DNA from: an uncultured Alkaliphilus sp.
GTDB lineage: Bacteria > Bacillota > Clostridia > Peptostreptococcales > Natronincolaceae
NCBI GenBank assembly: GCA_938074565.1
Contig: CALJEQ010000008.1
Span: 62,001-126,000, forward strand
Direction of reading: 5' to 3'
DNA length: 64,000 nucleotides
The position numbers and the translations under genes were made by a program. Each line of letters opens with the position of its first letter. Position 1 is the stretch's first letter. The notes under the pieces were generated by a model. The model was not told where the DNA came from. It saw only the letters and a program-made list of their open reading frames with translations, and made no database searches. Of the stretch, positions 1 through 8,527 are shown one piece after another.

Positions 1-100
1 CTACATTACCATTATTCCTTTCTAAAGCTTCTTTTGCTTCCTTGTAAGATGCTCCTGTGCGTTCTCTAATGGTGTCTATTTTCTCAAGATTAATATCCAT
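1..100 (-). CDS. DUF4342 (UBA-like) protein, N-terminal part
   Basis: Only the first 33 codons lie in the window and the gene runs off the left edge. The peptide begins MDINLEKIDTIRERTGASYK and continues as KEAKEALERNNGNV. This 'R-E-R-T-G-x-S-Y-x-E-A-K-x-A-L' helix pair is the ubiquitin-associated-like fold at the start of DUF4342 proteins, which resembles the N-terminus of EF-Ts. An AAAGGAG ribosome binding site lies 8 bases before the ATG. The gene is the last seen in the recO-yqzL-era direction, starting 17 bases after the recO stop, so cotranscription is likely. The usual C-terminal domain of the family cannot be checked here. Confidence 0.75.
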   Translation of the reverse strand, partial: MDINLEKIDTIRERTGASYKEAKEALERNNGNV

Positions 101-117
101 CTTCATTCAACTCCTTT

Positions 118-858
118 TTATAATTTATCTAGCATTTCTAGACTTTTAAATTGATACTTATTAATATGAACCATAATATACTTTTTTAATATTATTTTTA
201 GTTCTTTATTCAAAGTTTCATTTACTTTAAGTTTTTGTATTTCTATAATATCTTTATTTAGTAAATAATTTGCCAGTCTAACGGCTGTTTCTGAAATTTT
301 TGTGGCAAATGGATCCACCTGAAAACATTGGGGACAAATAATTCCCCCTTCTTCAACACTAAATCTAATTTGCTTAAATTGTTGAGCATTACAATTCACA
401 CAGCTTGTTAAATGGGGTTTAAAACCCGAATAAAACAATAACTTTAATTCAAAGGCTCTAACAATAGTTTGTAACTCTATATCTTTATTAGTTATAATGG
501 ATAATGTCTTACCTAATAAATTAAATAATCTATTATTAGTTTGCCCCTCATTGGTAACAGCCTCCACCAACTCCAGTAGATAGGCACCATAAGACAAGCA
601 ATCTAAATCTTCCCTTATTTCATAAAATATTTTTTTTGCTTCACATTGACTAACAGTATATAAGCTTCTACCTTTATAGAGGACAAAGTCACTATAACAA
701 AAGGGTTGAATCCCCGCTAATAAATTACTTTTTGGTCTACGGGCACCCTTTGCTATTACATTTACTTTACCAACCATTCTAGTAAATAGGGTTAACATGC
801 TGTCGGTTTCAGCATACTTCTTATTTTTCAAAACAAATCCTTCTGTTTTAATCAGCAT
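118..858 (-). CDS. recO: DNA repair protein RecO
   Basis: RecO loads RecA onto SSB-coated single-stranded DNA together with RecR in recombinational gap repair. The 246-residue length is normal. The N-terminal OB fold starts [20 protein letters not shown], with the 'G-x-V-L-x-x-x-x-Y-x-E-x-D' pattern, and is followed by 'A-K-G-A-R-R-P-K-S'. A four-cysteine zinc site is visible near residues 153-178 (C-V-N-C and C-P-Q-C). The ATG at 858 is preceded by GGGGGAAG. It sits downstream of yqzL and era, the classic Firmicute order. Family assignment is secure. Confidence 0.95.
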   Translation of the reverse strand: MLIKTEGFVLKNKKYAETDSMLTLFTRMVGKVNVIAKGARRPKSNLLAGIQPFCYSDFVLYKGRSLYTVSQCEAKKIFYEIREDLDCLSYGAYLLELVEAVTNEGQTNNRLFNLLGKTLSIITNKDIELQTIVRAFELKLLFYSGFKPHLTSCVNCNAQQFKQIRFSVEEGGIICPQCFQVDPFATKISETAVRLANYLLNKDIIEIQKLKVNETLNKELKIILKKYIMVHINKYQFKSLEMLDKL

Positions 859-893
859 ATGATGCTTCCCCCGAATAAATATCCTAATTGATG

Positions 894-1040
894 TTATTCT
901 TCATTAACTGCTGTAGGATATACTTCCTTTTCAACTTTCCCTTCCATCTCCCCAGCAATTTCATAATGTTTCTTATAATACAAATATGCCTCAATATTTC
1001 CTGAGTTTTCAAATACTCTCCAAAGTTCATCTACAAGCAT
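894..1040 (-). CDS. yqzL: YqzL-family small protein
   Basis: A 48-residue gene between era and recO. The product starts [20 protein letters not shown] and ends [10 protein letters not shown]. The 'L-W-x-x-F-E-x-(S/T)-G-x-I-E-A-Y-L-x-Y' pattern is the YqzL family, which sits at this position between era and recO in Bacillus. An AAGGGG ribosome binding site precedes the ATG at a workable distance. The function of the family is not known to me. The conserved position and pattern make this a real gene despite its size. Confidence 0.8.
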   Translation of the reverse strand: MLVDELWRVFENSGNIEAYLYYKKHYEIAGEMEGKVEKEVYPTAVNEE

Positions 1041-1141
1041 AATTTAGTCCCCTTTCCCTTTTTATGTATTATTAGAATACAAGCTTATTTTTTGTATTTT
1101 GGGGACTACTATACATTGTATTTTTTGTAATTATTTTAGTT

Positions 1142-2029
1142 TTACTCGTATCCAAAACCTCGAAGAATACTATCACTATTTCTCCAATCTTCTTTAATCT
1201 TTACCCATAGCTCCAAATAGACCTTCGAACCTAATAAAGACTCAATGTCTTCTCTAGCACTTTTTCCAATTCCCTTTAATTTTCTACCATTTTTACCAAT
1301 AATAATTCCTTTGTGGGTCTTTCTTTCACAATATATGGTTGCGTGTATGTCTATAATTTCTTTTTCTGACCTTTCTTTCATCATAGTTACTTCCACCGCC
1401 ACCCCATGGGGTATTTCTTGTTCTGTATAATGTAATATTTTCTCGCGAATAATCTCAGAAACAATAACCCTTTCTGGCTGATCGGTGATCATATCACCTG
1501 GGAAATACTGTGGCCCCTCTGGTAAAAATGTAGATATTTTTTGAACTAAAGAATGCAAATTTGCTCCTTCTAGAGCTGAAATACCAACGATGTCTTTAAA
1601 TAAACCTGAAGTTTTATATTGTTCATATAATCGATTGAATTCATCTTGATTCATCTTGTCAATTTTGTTCATAACAAGAATTATAGGTGTTTTTAGACCC
1701 TCCAATTGTTCCATAATATAGCGATCTCCTGGTCCAATGGAGTTACCTTCATCCACCACAAATAATACAACATCCACCTCTCTTAAAGATTCTTTGGCAA
1801 CCTTCACCATATAATCTCCCAATTTATGCTTAGGCTTATGAATACCTGGTGTATCAAGGAAAACAATTTGAAAATCTGCATTGGTATAAACACATTGTAT
1901 TTTATTTCTAGTTGTTTGGGGCTTATCGGAAATTATGGCAATCTTTTCTCCAATAATTTGATTCATTAGTGTAGACTTTCCTACATTTGGTCTTCCTATA
2001 ATTGTTACAAATCCTGATTTAAATTTCAT
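1142..2029 (-). CDS. era: GTPase Era
   Basis: Era is an essential GTPase that binds 16S rRNA and helps mature the 30S subunit. The G1 loop GRPNVGKS (residues 12-19), the switch and G3 element DTPG, and the G4 motif NKID are all present. The C-terminal KH RNA-binding domain contains GIIIGKNGRKLKGIG. The start was set at the ATG at 2029, giving 295 residues, because GGAGGG lies 8 bases upstream; the in-frame GTG at 2038 overlaps that ribosome binding site. It follows cdd by 17 bases, so the two are probably cotranscribed. Confidence 0.96.
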   Translation of the reverse strand: MKFKSGFVTIIGRPNVGKSTLMNQIIGEKIAIISDKPQTTRNKIQCVYTNADFQIVFLDTPGIHKPKHKLGDYMVKVAKESLREVDVVLFVVDEGNSIGPGDRYIMEQLEGLKTPIILVMNKIDKMNQDEFNRLYEQYKTSGLFKDIVGISALEGANLHSLVQKISTFLPEGPQYFPGDMITDQPERVIVSEIIREKILHYTEQEIPHGVAVEVTMMKERSEKEIIDIHATIYCERKTHKGIIIGKNGRKLKGIGKSAREDIESLLGSKVYLELWVKIKEDWRNSDSILRGFGYE

Positions 2030-2046
2030 TTTTAACACCCTCCACT

Positions 2047-2442
2047 TTAATGACCTAAATCTTCTGGGGTAAAGGAATGGGGAAGTAGGTCATCTATCGA
2101 ATAAACCTTATACTCCTCTTCATTTTTACCAACAATAATTTTAATATTTTTTCCAAACTCTACAATAACTTGACGGCATATGCCACAAGGGTATGTATAG
2201 GTATTATCATCACCAGTAACGGCAATGGCAACAAATTCTTTTTCACCTTCTGATACTGCTTTAAATATGGCAGTTCTCTCAGCACAGTTGGTTCCACCAT
2301 AGGATGCACATTCAATATTACAACCCGTATAAACTTTACCAGATTTAGTTAGTAATGCCGCACCTACATGGAAATTTGAATAGGGTACATAGGCCATTTT
2401 TTTAGCTTCTATTGCTTTTAGCATTAACTCTTTATACTCCAT
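2047..2442 (-). CDS. cdd: cytidine deaminase
   Basis: This enzyme deaminates cytidine and deoxycytidine to uridine and deoxyuridine in pyrimidine salvage. At 131 residues it is the small homotetrameric type. The zinc site is clear: C-A-E-R-T-A with its catalytic Glu, and P-C-G-I-C-R-Q supplying two more Cys ligands. The N-terminus has the usual 'A-Y-V-P-Y-S-N-F-H-V-G-A-A' stretch. AGGAGGG precedes the ATG. The position directly before era is typical of Firmicutes. Confidence 0.96.
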   Translation of the reverse strand: MEYKELMLKAIEAKKMAYVPYSNFHVGAALLTKSGKVYTGCNIECASYGGTNCAERTAIFKAVSEGEKEFVAIAVTGDDNTYTYPCGICRQVIVEFGKNIKIIVGKNEEEYKVYSIDDLLPHSFTPEDLGH

Positions 2443-2474
2443 ATTTATCCCTCCTGATTTTTATATACTCAATT

Positions 2475-3554
2475 TTAATCTAATTCAATTTGACGATTAT
2501 TTGGGAATATAATAATCCAAGTATTACCTTTGTTCATTGTTAATGTATTTCCACCTTCATCCTTATATATTGTAGGGGATTGATGGGTTTCTTTACTCCA
2601 AGTTATTGGCATGGCGTTTCCATTGGTAATATACATTCCATTTCCACTGCCCACCAACTTCATATCTCTTCTCCCTGCTGTATCTCCAGCAATGTGAAAG
2701 ATTTCTACATATTGTATAATAATATTTTTAGTAGTTAATTGTTGATTATTCATTTCATCTATATGGGCACCATTATATTGTGTTCTTTTGTACAAACCAG
2801 TTTCTTCATCATACTGAAAACCTGTAGTAATTTGATTGGTAAAGGGTAGGGAAACTTTATCTGCTTTTTGCCCCTCAAATTTCAACTCTTCTTTACTGAA
2901 AACAAAGTTGTCCTTTATCCCTTCTTTAATTTCTTGACGATGTTTAGTAACATCCCATGCTTTCATTATTTTTTCTGCGTTGGTGTATACGCTATGTTCA
3001 TACATGCCTTTTTGTTTCATACGTTCAGAGTCCCGCCAACACATAATTTTATCTAATGAAGATAGACCATTTAAATTATCAACTTTTAAATCTTTTATTG
3101 CTTGAAAGGCATGAGGACTTCCACCGTAATGTAGGTAAACTGCATCATGGTTAAAGGCTAAATCTAAATAGTAATGTCTTGCACTTCTAACAGGTCCAAT
3201 TTTATTAGCATCAAAATCTTGAAAAATCGCCAGTAGTCTTGTAATATTACCCTCTGCTAAGGTTTCATATATTACGTCTGCCTGGGATATTCCACTTTGC
3301 GGTAATGCTTTTTTTATATTATTAATCATCACTGCCACAGGTCTACGTTTAGCCACTTCTTCATCAATGTATAAGCCTGTTAATGGGTTCAAGGCTAATC
3401 CTTCCATAACCTCTTCCACCTCTTCAATTCCTTCTACAGAAGTGTCTGTGTCTACCATTTCATTGCCCTTGTCACTTTTGCAACCAACAAAACTTAACAC
3501 CATTAAAAAAACTAACAAAATAACACTACTCCTTTTAATAACTTTCCTCGTCAT
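2475..3554 (-). CDS. DUF3048 (YerB-like) lipoprotein
   Basis: A 359-residue exported lipoprotein. It has a basic N-terminus, a hydrophobic stretch (residues 10-23) and a lipobox ending LSFVGC with the lipidated Cys at 25, followed by an acidic linker. The mature part carries the family hallmarks 'N-P-L-T-G-L', 'R-R-P-V-A-V-M-I-N-N', 'Q-S-G-I-S-Q-A-D-V-I-Y-E' and 'G-P-V-R-S-A-R-H-Y'. The biochemical function is unknown. It sits between DUF502 and cdd, 32 bases from the cdd start. Family assignment is firm; the job is not known. Confidence 0.88.
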   Translation of the reverse strand: MTRKVIKRSSVILLVFLMVLSFVGCKSDKGNEMVDTDTSVEGIEEVEEVMEGLALNPLTGLYIDEEVAKRRPVAVMINNIKKALPQSGISQADVIYETLAEGNITRLLAIFQDFDANKIGPVRSARHYYLDLAFNHDAVYLHYGGSPHAFQAIKDLKVDNLNGLSSLDKIMCWRDSERMKQKGMYEHSVYTNAEKIMKAWDVTKHRQEIKEGIKDNFVFSKEELKFEGQKADKVSLPFTNQITTGFQYDEETGLYKRTQYNGAHIDEMNNQQLTTKNIIIQYVEIFHIAGDTAGRRDMKLVGSGNGMYITNGNAMPITWSKETHQSPTIYKDEGGNTLTMNKGNTWIIIFPNNRQIELD

Positions 3555-3593
3555 TCATATTCACCCTTTCTATATGATCCTCCTGCCTTTACA

Positions 3594-4193
3594 TTACTTA
3601 TTTTTCTTTTGTCCTGGCTTTACAATCCCTCCAGATACAACTAGTTTAATTGCATCTTCTATTGACATATCTAAAGGTATTGTATCCTTCCTAGCCACCA
3701 TAATAAACATTCCTGATGTAGGGTTTGGTGTTGTTGGAATAAATACCCCCACCATATCCTCACCACTTTTTCTTATGATTTCCTCTGTAGCATCTGAAGT
3801 AATAAAAGCAATGGTATATAGTCCTTTAGAAGGATATTCCACCAATACTGCCTTTCTAAACGCAGTATGCTTACTTCCATATATGGTTTCTGTTAACTGC
3901 TTTATGGAAAAATATATTGTTCTAACAAGGGGTATTCTTCCCAATAAAAGCTCTGTGAAAGTAATCATTTTATACCCTGAATAGTTTCTAGCAATTAAAC
4001 CTGCCCCACAAATGATTATTAAAGTGATTAATACTCCCAGACCATAAATTCTAAAACCAATTAAATTTTCAATAGGTTGTCTAAAAATAATATCTACTCG
4101 ATTAAATAACCATAGAATAACAATCATAGTTAGAGCCATTGGTAAAATCACCAGTAAGCCTGTTAAAAAAGTTTTTCTTATTTCCTTCCACAA
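3594..4193 (-). CDS. DUF502 membrane protein
   Basis: A 199-residue integral membrane protein. Two hydrophobic segments (about residues 8-30 and 49-70) are followed by a soluble C-terminal half. Family features are 'F-L-T-G-L-L-V-I-L-P-M-A-L-T', 'L-L-G-R-I-P-L-V-R-T-I-Y' and 'V-L-V-E-Y-P-S-K-G-L-Y-T-I-A-F'. The start is a TTG at 4193 behind AAGGTGAG; no better start is nearby. Proteins of this family act in membranes by unknown means. It probably shares a transcript with the dgkA/PAP2 gene upstream. Confidence 0.82.
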   Translation of the reverse strand: MWKEIRKTFLTGLLVILPMALTMIVILWLFNRVDIIFRQPIENLIGFRIYGLGVLITLIIICGAGLIARNYSGYKMITFTELLLGRIPLVRTIYFSIKQLTETIYGSKHTAFRKAVLVEYPSKGLYTIAFITSDATEEIIRKSGEDMVGVFIPTTPNPTSGMFIMVARKDTIPLDMSIEDAIKLVVSGGIVKPGQKKNK

Positions 4194-4220
4194 TTTTTCT
4201 CACCTTCTGCTTCGATTTTT

Positions 4221-4922
4221 TTATGCAAATAGTTGAAAAAATATAATCGTTATTAAAGCACCAATAAAAGCACCAACAATTACTTCAAATAAACTATGGA
4301 TTTTTCCCTCAATTCTACTTTGGCACACTAATAATGCCATTAGCAGAGATAGGGTTGCAATAAAAGTACTTTCAGAAATGAATGAGATGGATGTGGCTAA
4401 ACAAAATGCCACCGCCGCATGTCCACTGGGCATTCCTCCTTGTAGGGGAGTACCTCTTCCAAAATAAGCCTTCAAGCTTATGGTGGCGAAAATAACAATG
4501 ATAAACACTATAAAAGTAATGTGAATAGGTGATTGTCTAACGGAATGAAGTACCCATTGGGTATAGGGATTTAATTTTTGAAAAAAAATGAAATAAGCTA
4601 CAAAAATTGAGTTAATAGCTGCTATTAACACAGCCCCAGCTGCAACATTTTTAGCAATTTTAGCAAAGATATGATACTTATCTGTAATCAAATCGATAGC
4701 TGTCTCAATAGAAGTATTAATCATTTCTGCAATAATAACCAAAGAAATAGTTAAAAGCAAAATTAAAAATTCCATTTTACTTATTTCAAAAAACAAACTA
4801 AAAATTAATATGACTATGGTAACAAAAAAATGTATCTTCATATTTCTTTGGGTTTTTAGGGCATATATAATTCCTTCTATTGCATAATTAAAGCTATCTA
4901 TTAACTTCCTTACCTTAATCAT
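4221..4922 (-). CDS. DgkA-type lipid kinase fused to a PAP2 phosphatase
   Basis: The first half (about residues 1-120) is a DgkA/undecaprenol kinase: three membrane helices and the signature E-M-I-N-T-S-I-E-T-A-I-D. The second half (about 120-233) is a PAP2 lipid phosphatase with G-M-P-S-G-H-A and S-R-(x5)-H. The acidic residue after the second His motif is Glu, not the more common Asp (H-S-L-F-E-V-I-V-G). A kinase and a phosphatase for the same kind of lipid on one chain could cycle undecaprenol or diacylglycerol; that is inference. It lies between ybeY and DUF502, where Firmicutes often have dgkA alone. The ribosome binding site is weak. Confidence 0.85.
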   Translation of the reverse strand: MIKVRKLIDSFNYAIEGIIYALKTQRNMKIHFFVTIVILIFSLFFEISKMEFLILLLTISLVIIAEMINTSIETAIDLITDKYHIFAKIAKNVAAGAVLIAAINSIFVAYFIFFQKLNPYTQWVLHSVRQSPIHITFIVFIIVIFATISLKAYFGRGTPLQGGMPSGHAAVAFCLATSISFISESTFIATLSLLMALLVCQSRIEGKIHSLFEVIVGAFIGALITIIFFQLFA

Positions 4923-4935
4923 AGGCTATACCAAA

Positions 4936-5391
4936 TTATTCCCGTACTTGACCAATTTTTATTAGTACAGCTTCCTCTTTGCTTCTCATTTCTTTTTCAC
5001 TTTCATCATCCCCATGATCGTACCCCATTAAATGAAACATACTGTGTACTACCAAAAAAGCCATTTCTCTTTCAAAACTATGACCATACTCCTCCGACTG
5101 TTGCAGAGCCTTTTCTACTGAAATAACAATATCCCCCAATAATTTTTCTTCACCTATGGGAAATTCATCATCCACTAGAGGAAAAGATAATACGTCTGTG
5201 GCATAATCCTTCCCCCTGTAGGTTTTATTCAGTTCCTGAATTTCTGTATTATCCACCAATGAAAGACTTACCTCAAAATCTGGGTCCCACCCTTCATATT
5301 CTAAGCTAACCTCCACTGCTTTAGTCAACAATTCAATTAACGAATCACTAATTTTAATCATTTCTTGACGATGATCAATTACTAGATTCAT
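4936..5391 (-). CDS. ybeY: rRNA maturation endoribonuclease YbeY
   Basis: YbeY is a zinc-dependent endoribonuclease for 16S rRNA 3'-end maturation and ribosome quality control. The metal site is H-S-M-F-H-L-M-G-Y-D-H, the family's HxxxHxxGYDH motif. 'N-x-x-Y-R-G-K-D-Y-A-T-D-V-L-S-F-P' is also diagnostic. At 151 residues the length is normal. The ATG at 5391 has GGGGAGG upstream, and the gene overlaps the 3' end of the HD-phosphodiesterase gene by 17 bases, suggesting coupled translation. The yqfF-ybeY-dgkA order is standard. Confidence 0.95.
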   Translation of the reverse strand: MNLVIDHRQEMIKISDSLIELLTKAVEVSLEYEGWDPDFEVSLSLVDNTEIQELNKTYRGKDYATDVLSFPLVDDEFPIGEEKLLGDIVISVEKALQQSEEYGHSFEREMAFLVVHSMFHLMGYDHGDDESEKEMRSKEEAVLIKIGQVRE

Positions 5392-7483
5392 TGGCCTTCC
5401 TCCCCTTCATTTCTTTTATATCTAAATCTGGATACTCTATTCTTTCATGGAAAATACCTAAAATAACATTGACAAAGGATTGTTTTATCTTCTCTAACTC
5501 ACCTAATGTTAAATTACTCTCCTCCAACTGACCATCTTCCAGCTTATCTTTAATAATTTTATTAATCATTTTTTCTATTTTTTCTTTATTAGGGGCAGTT
5601 AAACTTCTTACAGCCGCCTCTACAGAGTCTGCCAACATAACGATGGCCACCTCTTTCGTTTGAGGTTTTAAACCCTTGTACCTAAAACTTTCGATGTCTA
5701 CCATTTCACCATTTTCCCCACTTTTAGCCTTATAATAAAAATAAGCAACTAAAGTATTTCCATGATGCTGATTAATAAAGGCAGTGATTTCTTGAGGTAA
5801 TTTGTGCTTTCTAGCCAGCTCTAACCCATCCTTTACATGGCTGGTAATAATTATACTACTTAATGAAGGGGTAATTTTATCATGGGGGTTTTCTGATGTC
5901 AGCTGATTTTCTTTGAAAAAATATGGCCTAGTTGTTTTACCAATGTCGTGATAAAAAGCACCAGTTCTAGCCAAAAGAGAATTACCGCCCACTGCATTAG
6001 AAGCAGCCTCACTTAAATTTCCAACAATAATACTATGATGATATGTGCCAGGAGCTTCTATTAATAATTTTTTCAATAATGGATGATTAGGATTTGATAA
6101 TTCCAGTAGTTTTAAAGGTGTAACCACATCAAAAACCGTCTCCCATAAGGGTAGTGAACCAACGGTTAAGATGGCACAGAAAACACCATTAATAATACTG
6201 TGAAAGCCATAGGTTGCTACTGTGGCAACTTCACTACTGTTTATTAAACCGACCCCCATCACTGTAACTAACTGGGCTGCACTTATCATCAAACCAGAAA
6301 TAAAGATTGACCCCCGTTGTTGGGTATTTAAAACACTAAAAATACCCACAGTTCCCCCTACTAAAGCCATAAAAATAAAGGTAATATCATTTCCCGTAAT
6401 GACGGAAATAATTAAAGTTAAGCATAAATTTAAAATAAATGATAGTCTAGCATCTGTTAATATTGACAACAACATAGCACAAGCCGCCACTGGCATAAGG
6501 TAAAGAGAAATTGATGAAAGTACCTTAGAAATGACAATAATAAAAATGAAAATAATTGAAATCATTAATAGTCTTCCAACTTGTTCAATCAACTCTTTGT
6601 TAAAAACATAGATATAGGCAATGATTAAAAGTTCCAATACCAGTACAATTAATGCCACCCCAGCATAGAGCATTAAATCCATTTTACTATATTCCGTTAA
6701 AAGTCCTAATTCTTTTAAAAGTTTTAATCGATCAAATGTAACAATTTCATTCTCTCTTAGTATTAAATCTCCTTTACGGATCATTACTCGGTCTATATTT
6801 TCCCTTGCTTCTTGTCTCTTTTGTTCTGTAGCATCAATATCTAAAAATTTATTTGGTCGAATTGTAGCATTAACAATAGTTACAGATAACTCTTTTAATG
6901 AGTTATCAAAATCATTTAAACTGGAAATAAAATCTTTAATATTATTCTTTTCCTTCTGCAAATCTTCTATTTTTATACCTCTACTCATATTTTGAGCAAT
7001 AATCTCGTATATATAATTCTCTAAATATTTTAATCTTTCAACAGGAGCATCTAAGGCAATGTTTAAAATATCCCCAGAAATATTAAGATCATTAGCGGTT
7101 AGATTAATTTTCTTTTGAAACCTATCTAAATTTTCATCTTCCCTTACTTCATAAATTAGAAGAAAGAATCTTTCAATATCTTTTTTTACTTCTATTTGAA
7201 CAGAAGGGTCCTGCTTATACCTTAACGACTCTGATTCAGCAGCCAGTTCCTTTAAACGATCTGTTTCTCGTCTATCTTCTATTTCTTTTGGTGAACGGAT
7301 GTCCGCAGGTGCCCGTTGTCCAACATTCAAGTCGAATTTATCAGGTTTTAAACTGGCTATTAATATTGAAAAAACACATATAAAGAAAAATAATGCCAGT
7401 AGTACCTGTTGTATTTTCTTTTGATTAAATCCTTTTAAAAAAGTCTTAAAGAAATTATTTTTGATATTACTATATTTGCCCAT
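5375..7483 (-). CDS. pgpH: 7TM-HD phosphodiesterase (PgpH/YqfF)
   Basis: PgpH-type enzymes hydrolyse c-di-AMP to pApA at the inner face of the membrane. The 702-residue layout matches: an N-terminal anchor (about 28-45), an extracellular 7TMR-HDED region (about 50-265), seven membrane helices (about 270-455), and a cytoplasmic HD domain with 'G-T-Y-H-H-S-I-I-V-G-N-L', 'F-Y-H-D-I-G-K' and a later 'I-N-Q-H-H-G'. It lies between phoH and ybeY in one probable operon. The c-di-AMP substrate is family knowledge, not shown here. Confidence 0.92.
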   Translation of the reverse strand: MGKYSNIKNNFFKTFLKGFNQKKIQQVLLALFFFICVFSILIASLKPDKFDLNVGQRAPADIRSPKEIEDRRETDRLKELAAESESLRYKQDPSVQIEVKKDIERFFLLIYEVREDENLDRFQKKINLTANDLNISGDILNIALDAPVERLKYLENYIYEIIAQNMSRGIKIEDLQKEKNNIKDFISSLNDFDNSLKELSVTIVNATIRPNKFLDIDATEQKRQEARENIDRVMIRKGDLILRENEIVTFDRLKLLKELGLLTEYSKMDLMLYAGVALIVLVLELLIIAYIYVFNKELIEQVGRLLMISIIFIFIIVISKVLSSISLYLMPVAACAMLLSILTDARLSFILNLCLTLIISVITGNDITFIFMALVGGTVGIFSVLNTQQRGSIFISGLMISAAQLVTVMGVGLINSSEVATVATYGFHSIINGVFCAILTVGSLPLWETVFDVVTPLKLLELSNPNHPLLKKLLIEAPGTYHHSIIVGNLSEAASNAVGGNSLLARTGAFYHDIGKTTRPYFFKENQLTSENPHDKITPSLSSIIITSHVKDGLELARKHKLPQEITAFINQHHGNTLVAYFYYKAKSGENGEMVDIESFRYKGLKPQTKEVAIVMLADSVEAAVRSLTAPNKEKIEKMINKIIKDKLEDGQLEESNLTLGELEKIKQSFVNVILGIFHERIEYPDLDIKEMKGRKANESSN

Positions 7484-7506
7484 GGAATTCCTCCTAAGCT
7501 AAGTTC

Positions 7507-8514
7507 CTATTTAGATGAGTTATTAGTGTCTCTTTGTTCTTTCTCTTGTTGCTTTATTTCTTCAATTTCATAAGCCTTAATAATTTTTTGAACCAGTGAA
7601 TGTCTTACAACATCTTTATCTGATAAATGACTAAATCCAATCTCTTCTACATCTTTCAATACATCCATAGCGTGTTTTAAACCTGAAAATTTACCCCGTG
7701 GTAAATCTACTTGAGTAATATCACCTGTAACAACTGCCTTTGAGCCAGCTCCAAGTCTAGTTAAAAACATTTTCATTTGTTCTTTAGTGGTATTTTGTGC
7801 TTCATCTAATATGATAAATGAATAGTCTAAGGTTCTTCCCCTCATATAAGCCAACGGAGCAACTTCTATCATTCCCCGTTCCATATATTTCTGAAACTTT
7901 TCAACCCCTAGAATATCAAACAAGCCATCATAAAGAGGTCTTAAATAGGGGTCTACCTTGTCCTTTAAATCACCTGGTAGAAAACCTAAACTCTCTCCCG
8001 CTTCCACTGCTGGTCTAGTCAAAATAATTCTTTTCACTTGTTCATTTCTAAAAGCCTTAACTGCCATAGCCACCGCTAGATAAGTTTTACCTGTACCTGC
8101 TGGACCGATACCAAAAGTTAAGTCTTTACTTTCTATTAATGATACATATTCCTTTTGCCCCAAAGTTTTAGGTTTAATGGGCTTACCCTTTTCTGTCATA
8201 AAGATAACATCACCAGCCAAGTCTTTAGCTATGTTTTCTTTACCTTCCAGTACAAGGTTGATTGCATAGCTAATGTTTTGGCTGGTTAGTCCTTCACCCT
8301 TTTTATTGATTTCCATCAACTGTAAAATTAATTTATTTCCCGAATCAACAGCTTCTTCACTGCCAATTAGAATGATTTCACCTTCTCTTAAGACAACATC
8401 AACAGATAAAAGTTTTTGTATTAATTTAATATTCTTATCAAAGTTACCAAACAATTCCCTAGTAAAGTCTGTATTATCAACCTTTATACGTTTTTGAAAT
8501 GTATTTTTATTCAA
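7507..8514 (-). CDS. phoH: PhoH-family ATPase
   Basis: A cytosolic P-loop ATPase of the PhoH/PhoL family, probably a nucleic-acid-linked ATPase; its exact role is unsettled. Walker A is G-P-A-G-T-G-K-T and Walker B is 'F-I-I-L-D-E-A-Q-N-T'. An N-terminal KH-like region precedes it. The start was moved to a TTG at 8514, giving 335 residues, because AAGGAGG sits 8 bases upstream and this places the start just after the yqfD stop. The longer reading frame from 8565 would overlap yqfD by 38 bases and lacks a good ribosome binding site. Confidence 0.93.
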   Translation of the reverse strand: MNKNTFQKRIKVDNTDFTRELFGNFDKNIKLIQKLLSVDVVLREGEIILIGSEEAVDSGNKLILQLMEINKKGEGLTSQNISYAINLVLEGKENIAKDLAGDVIFMTEKGKPIKPKTLGQKEYVSLIESKDLTFGIGPAGTGKTYLAVAMAVKAFRNEQVKRIILTRPAVEAGESLGFLPGDLKDKVDPYLRPLYDGLFDILGVEKFQKYMERGMIEVAPLAYMRGRTLDYSFIILDEAQNTTKEQMKMFLTRLGAGSKAVVTGDITQVDLPRGKFSGLKHAMDVLKDVEEIGFSHLSDKDVVRHSLVQKIIKAYEIEEIKQQEKEQRDTNNSSK

Positions 8515-8527
8515 AGACTTATCCTCC

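Noticed and set aside
3367-3984. A 205-codon plus-strand open frame opposite the DUF3048 and DUF502 genes
   Set aside because: It lies antisense to two well-supported genes, has no family features and no convincing ribosome binding site; it is a shadow of their codon use.
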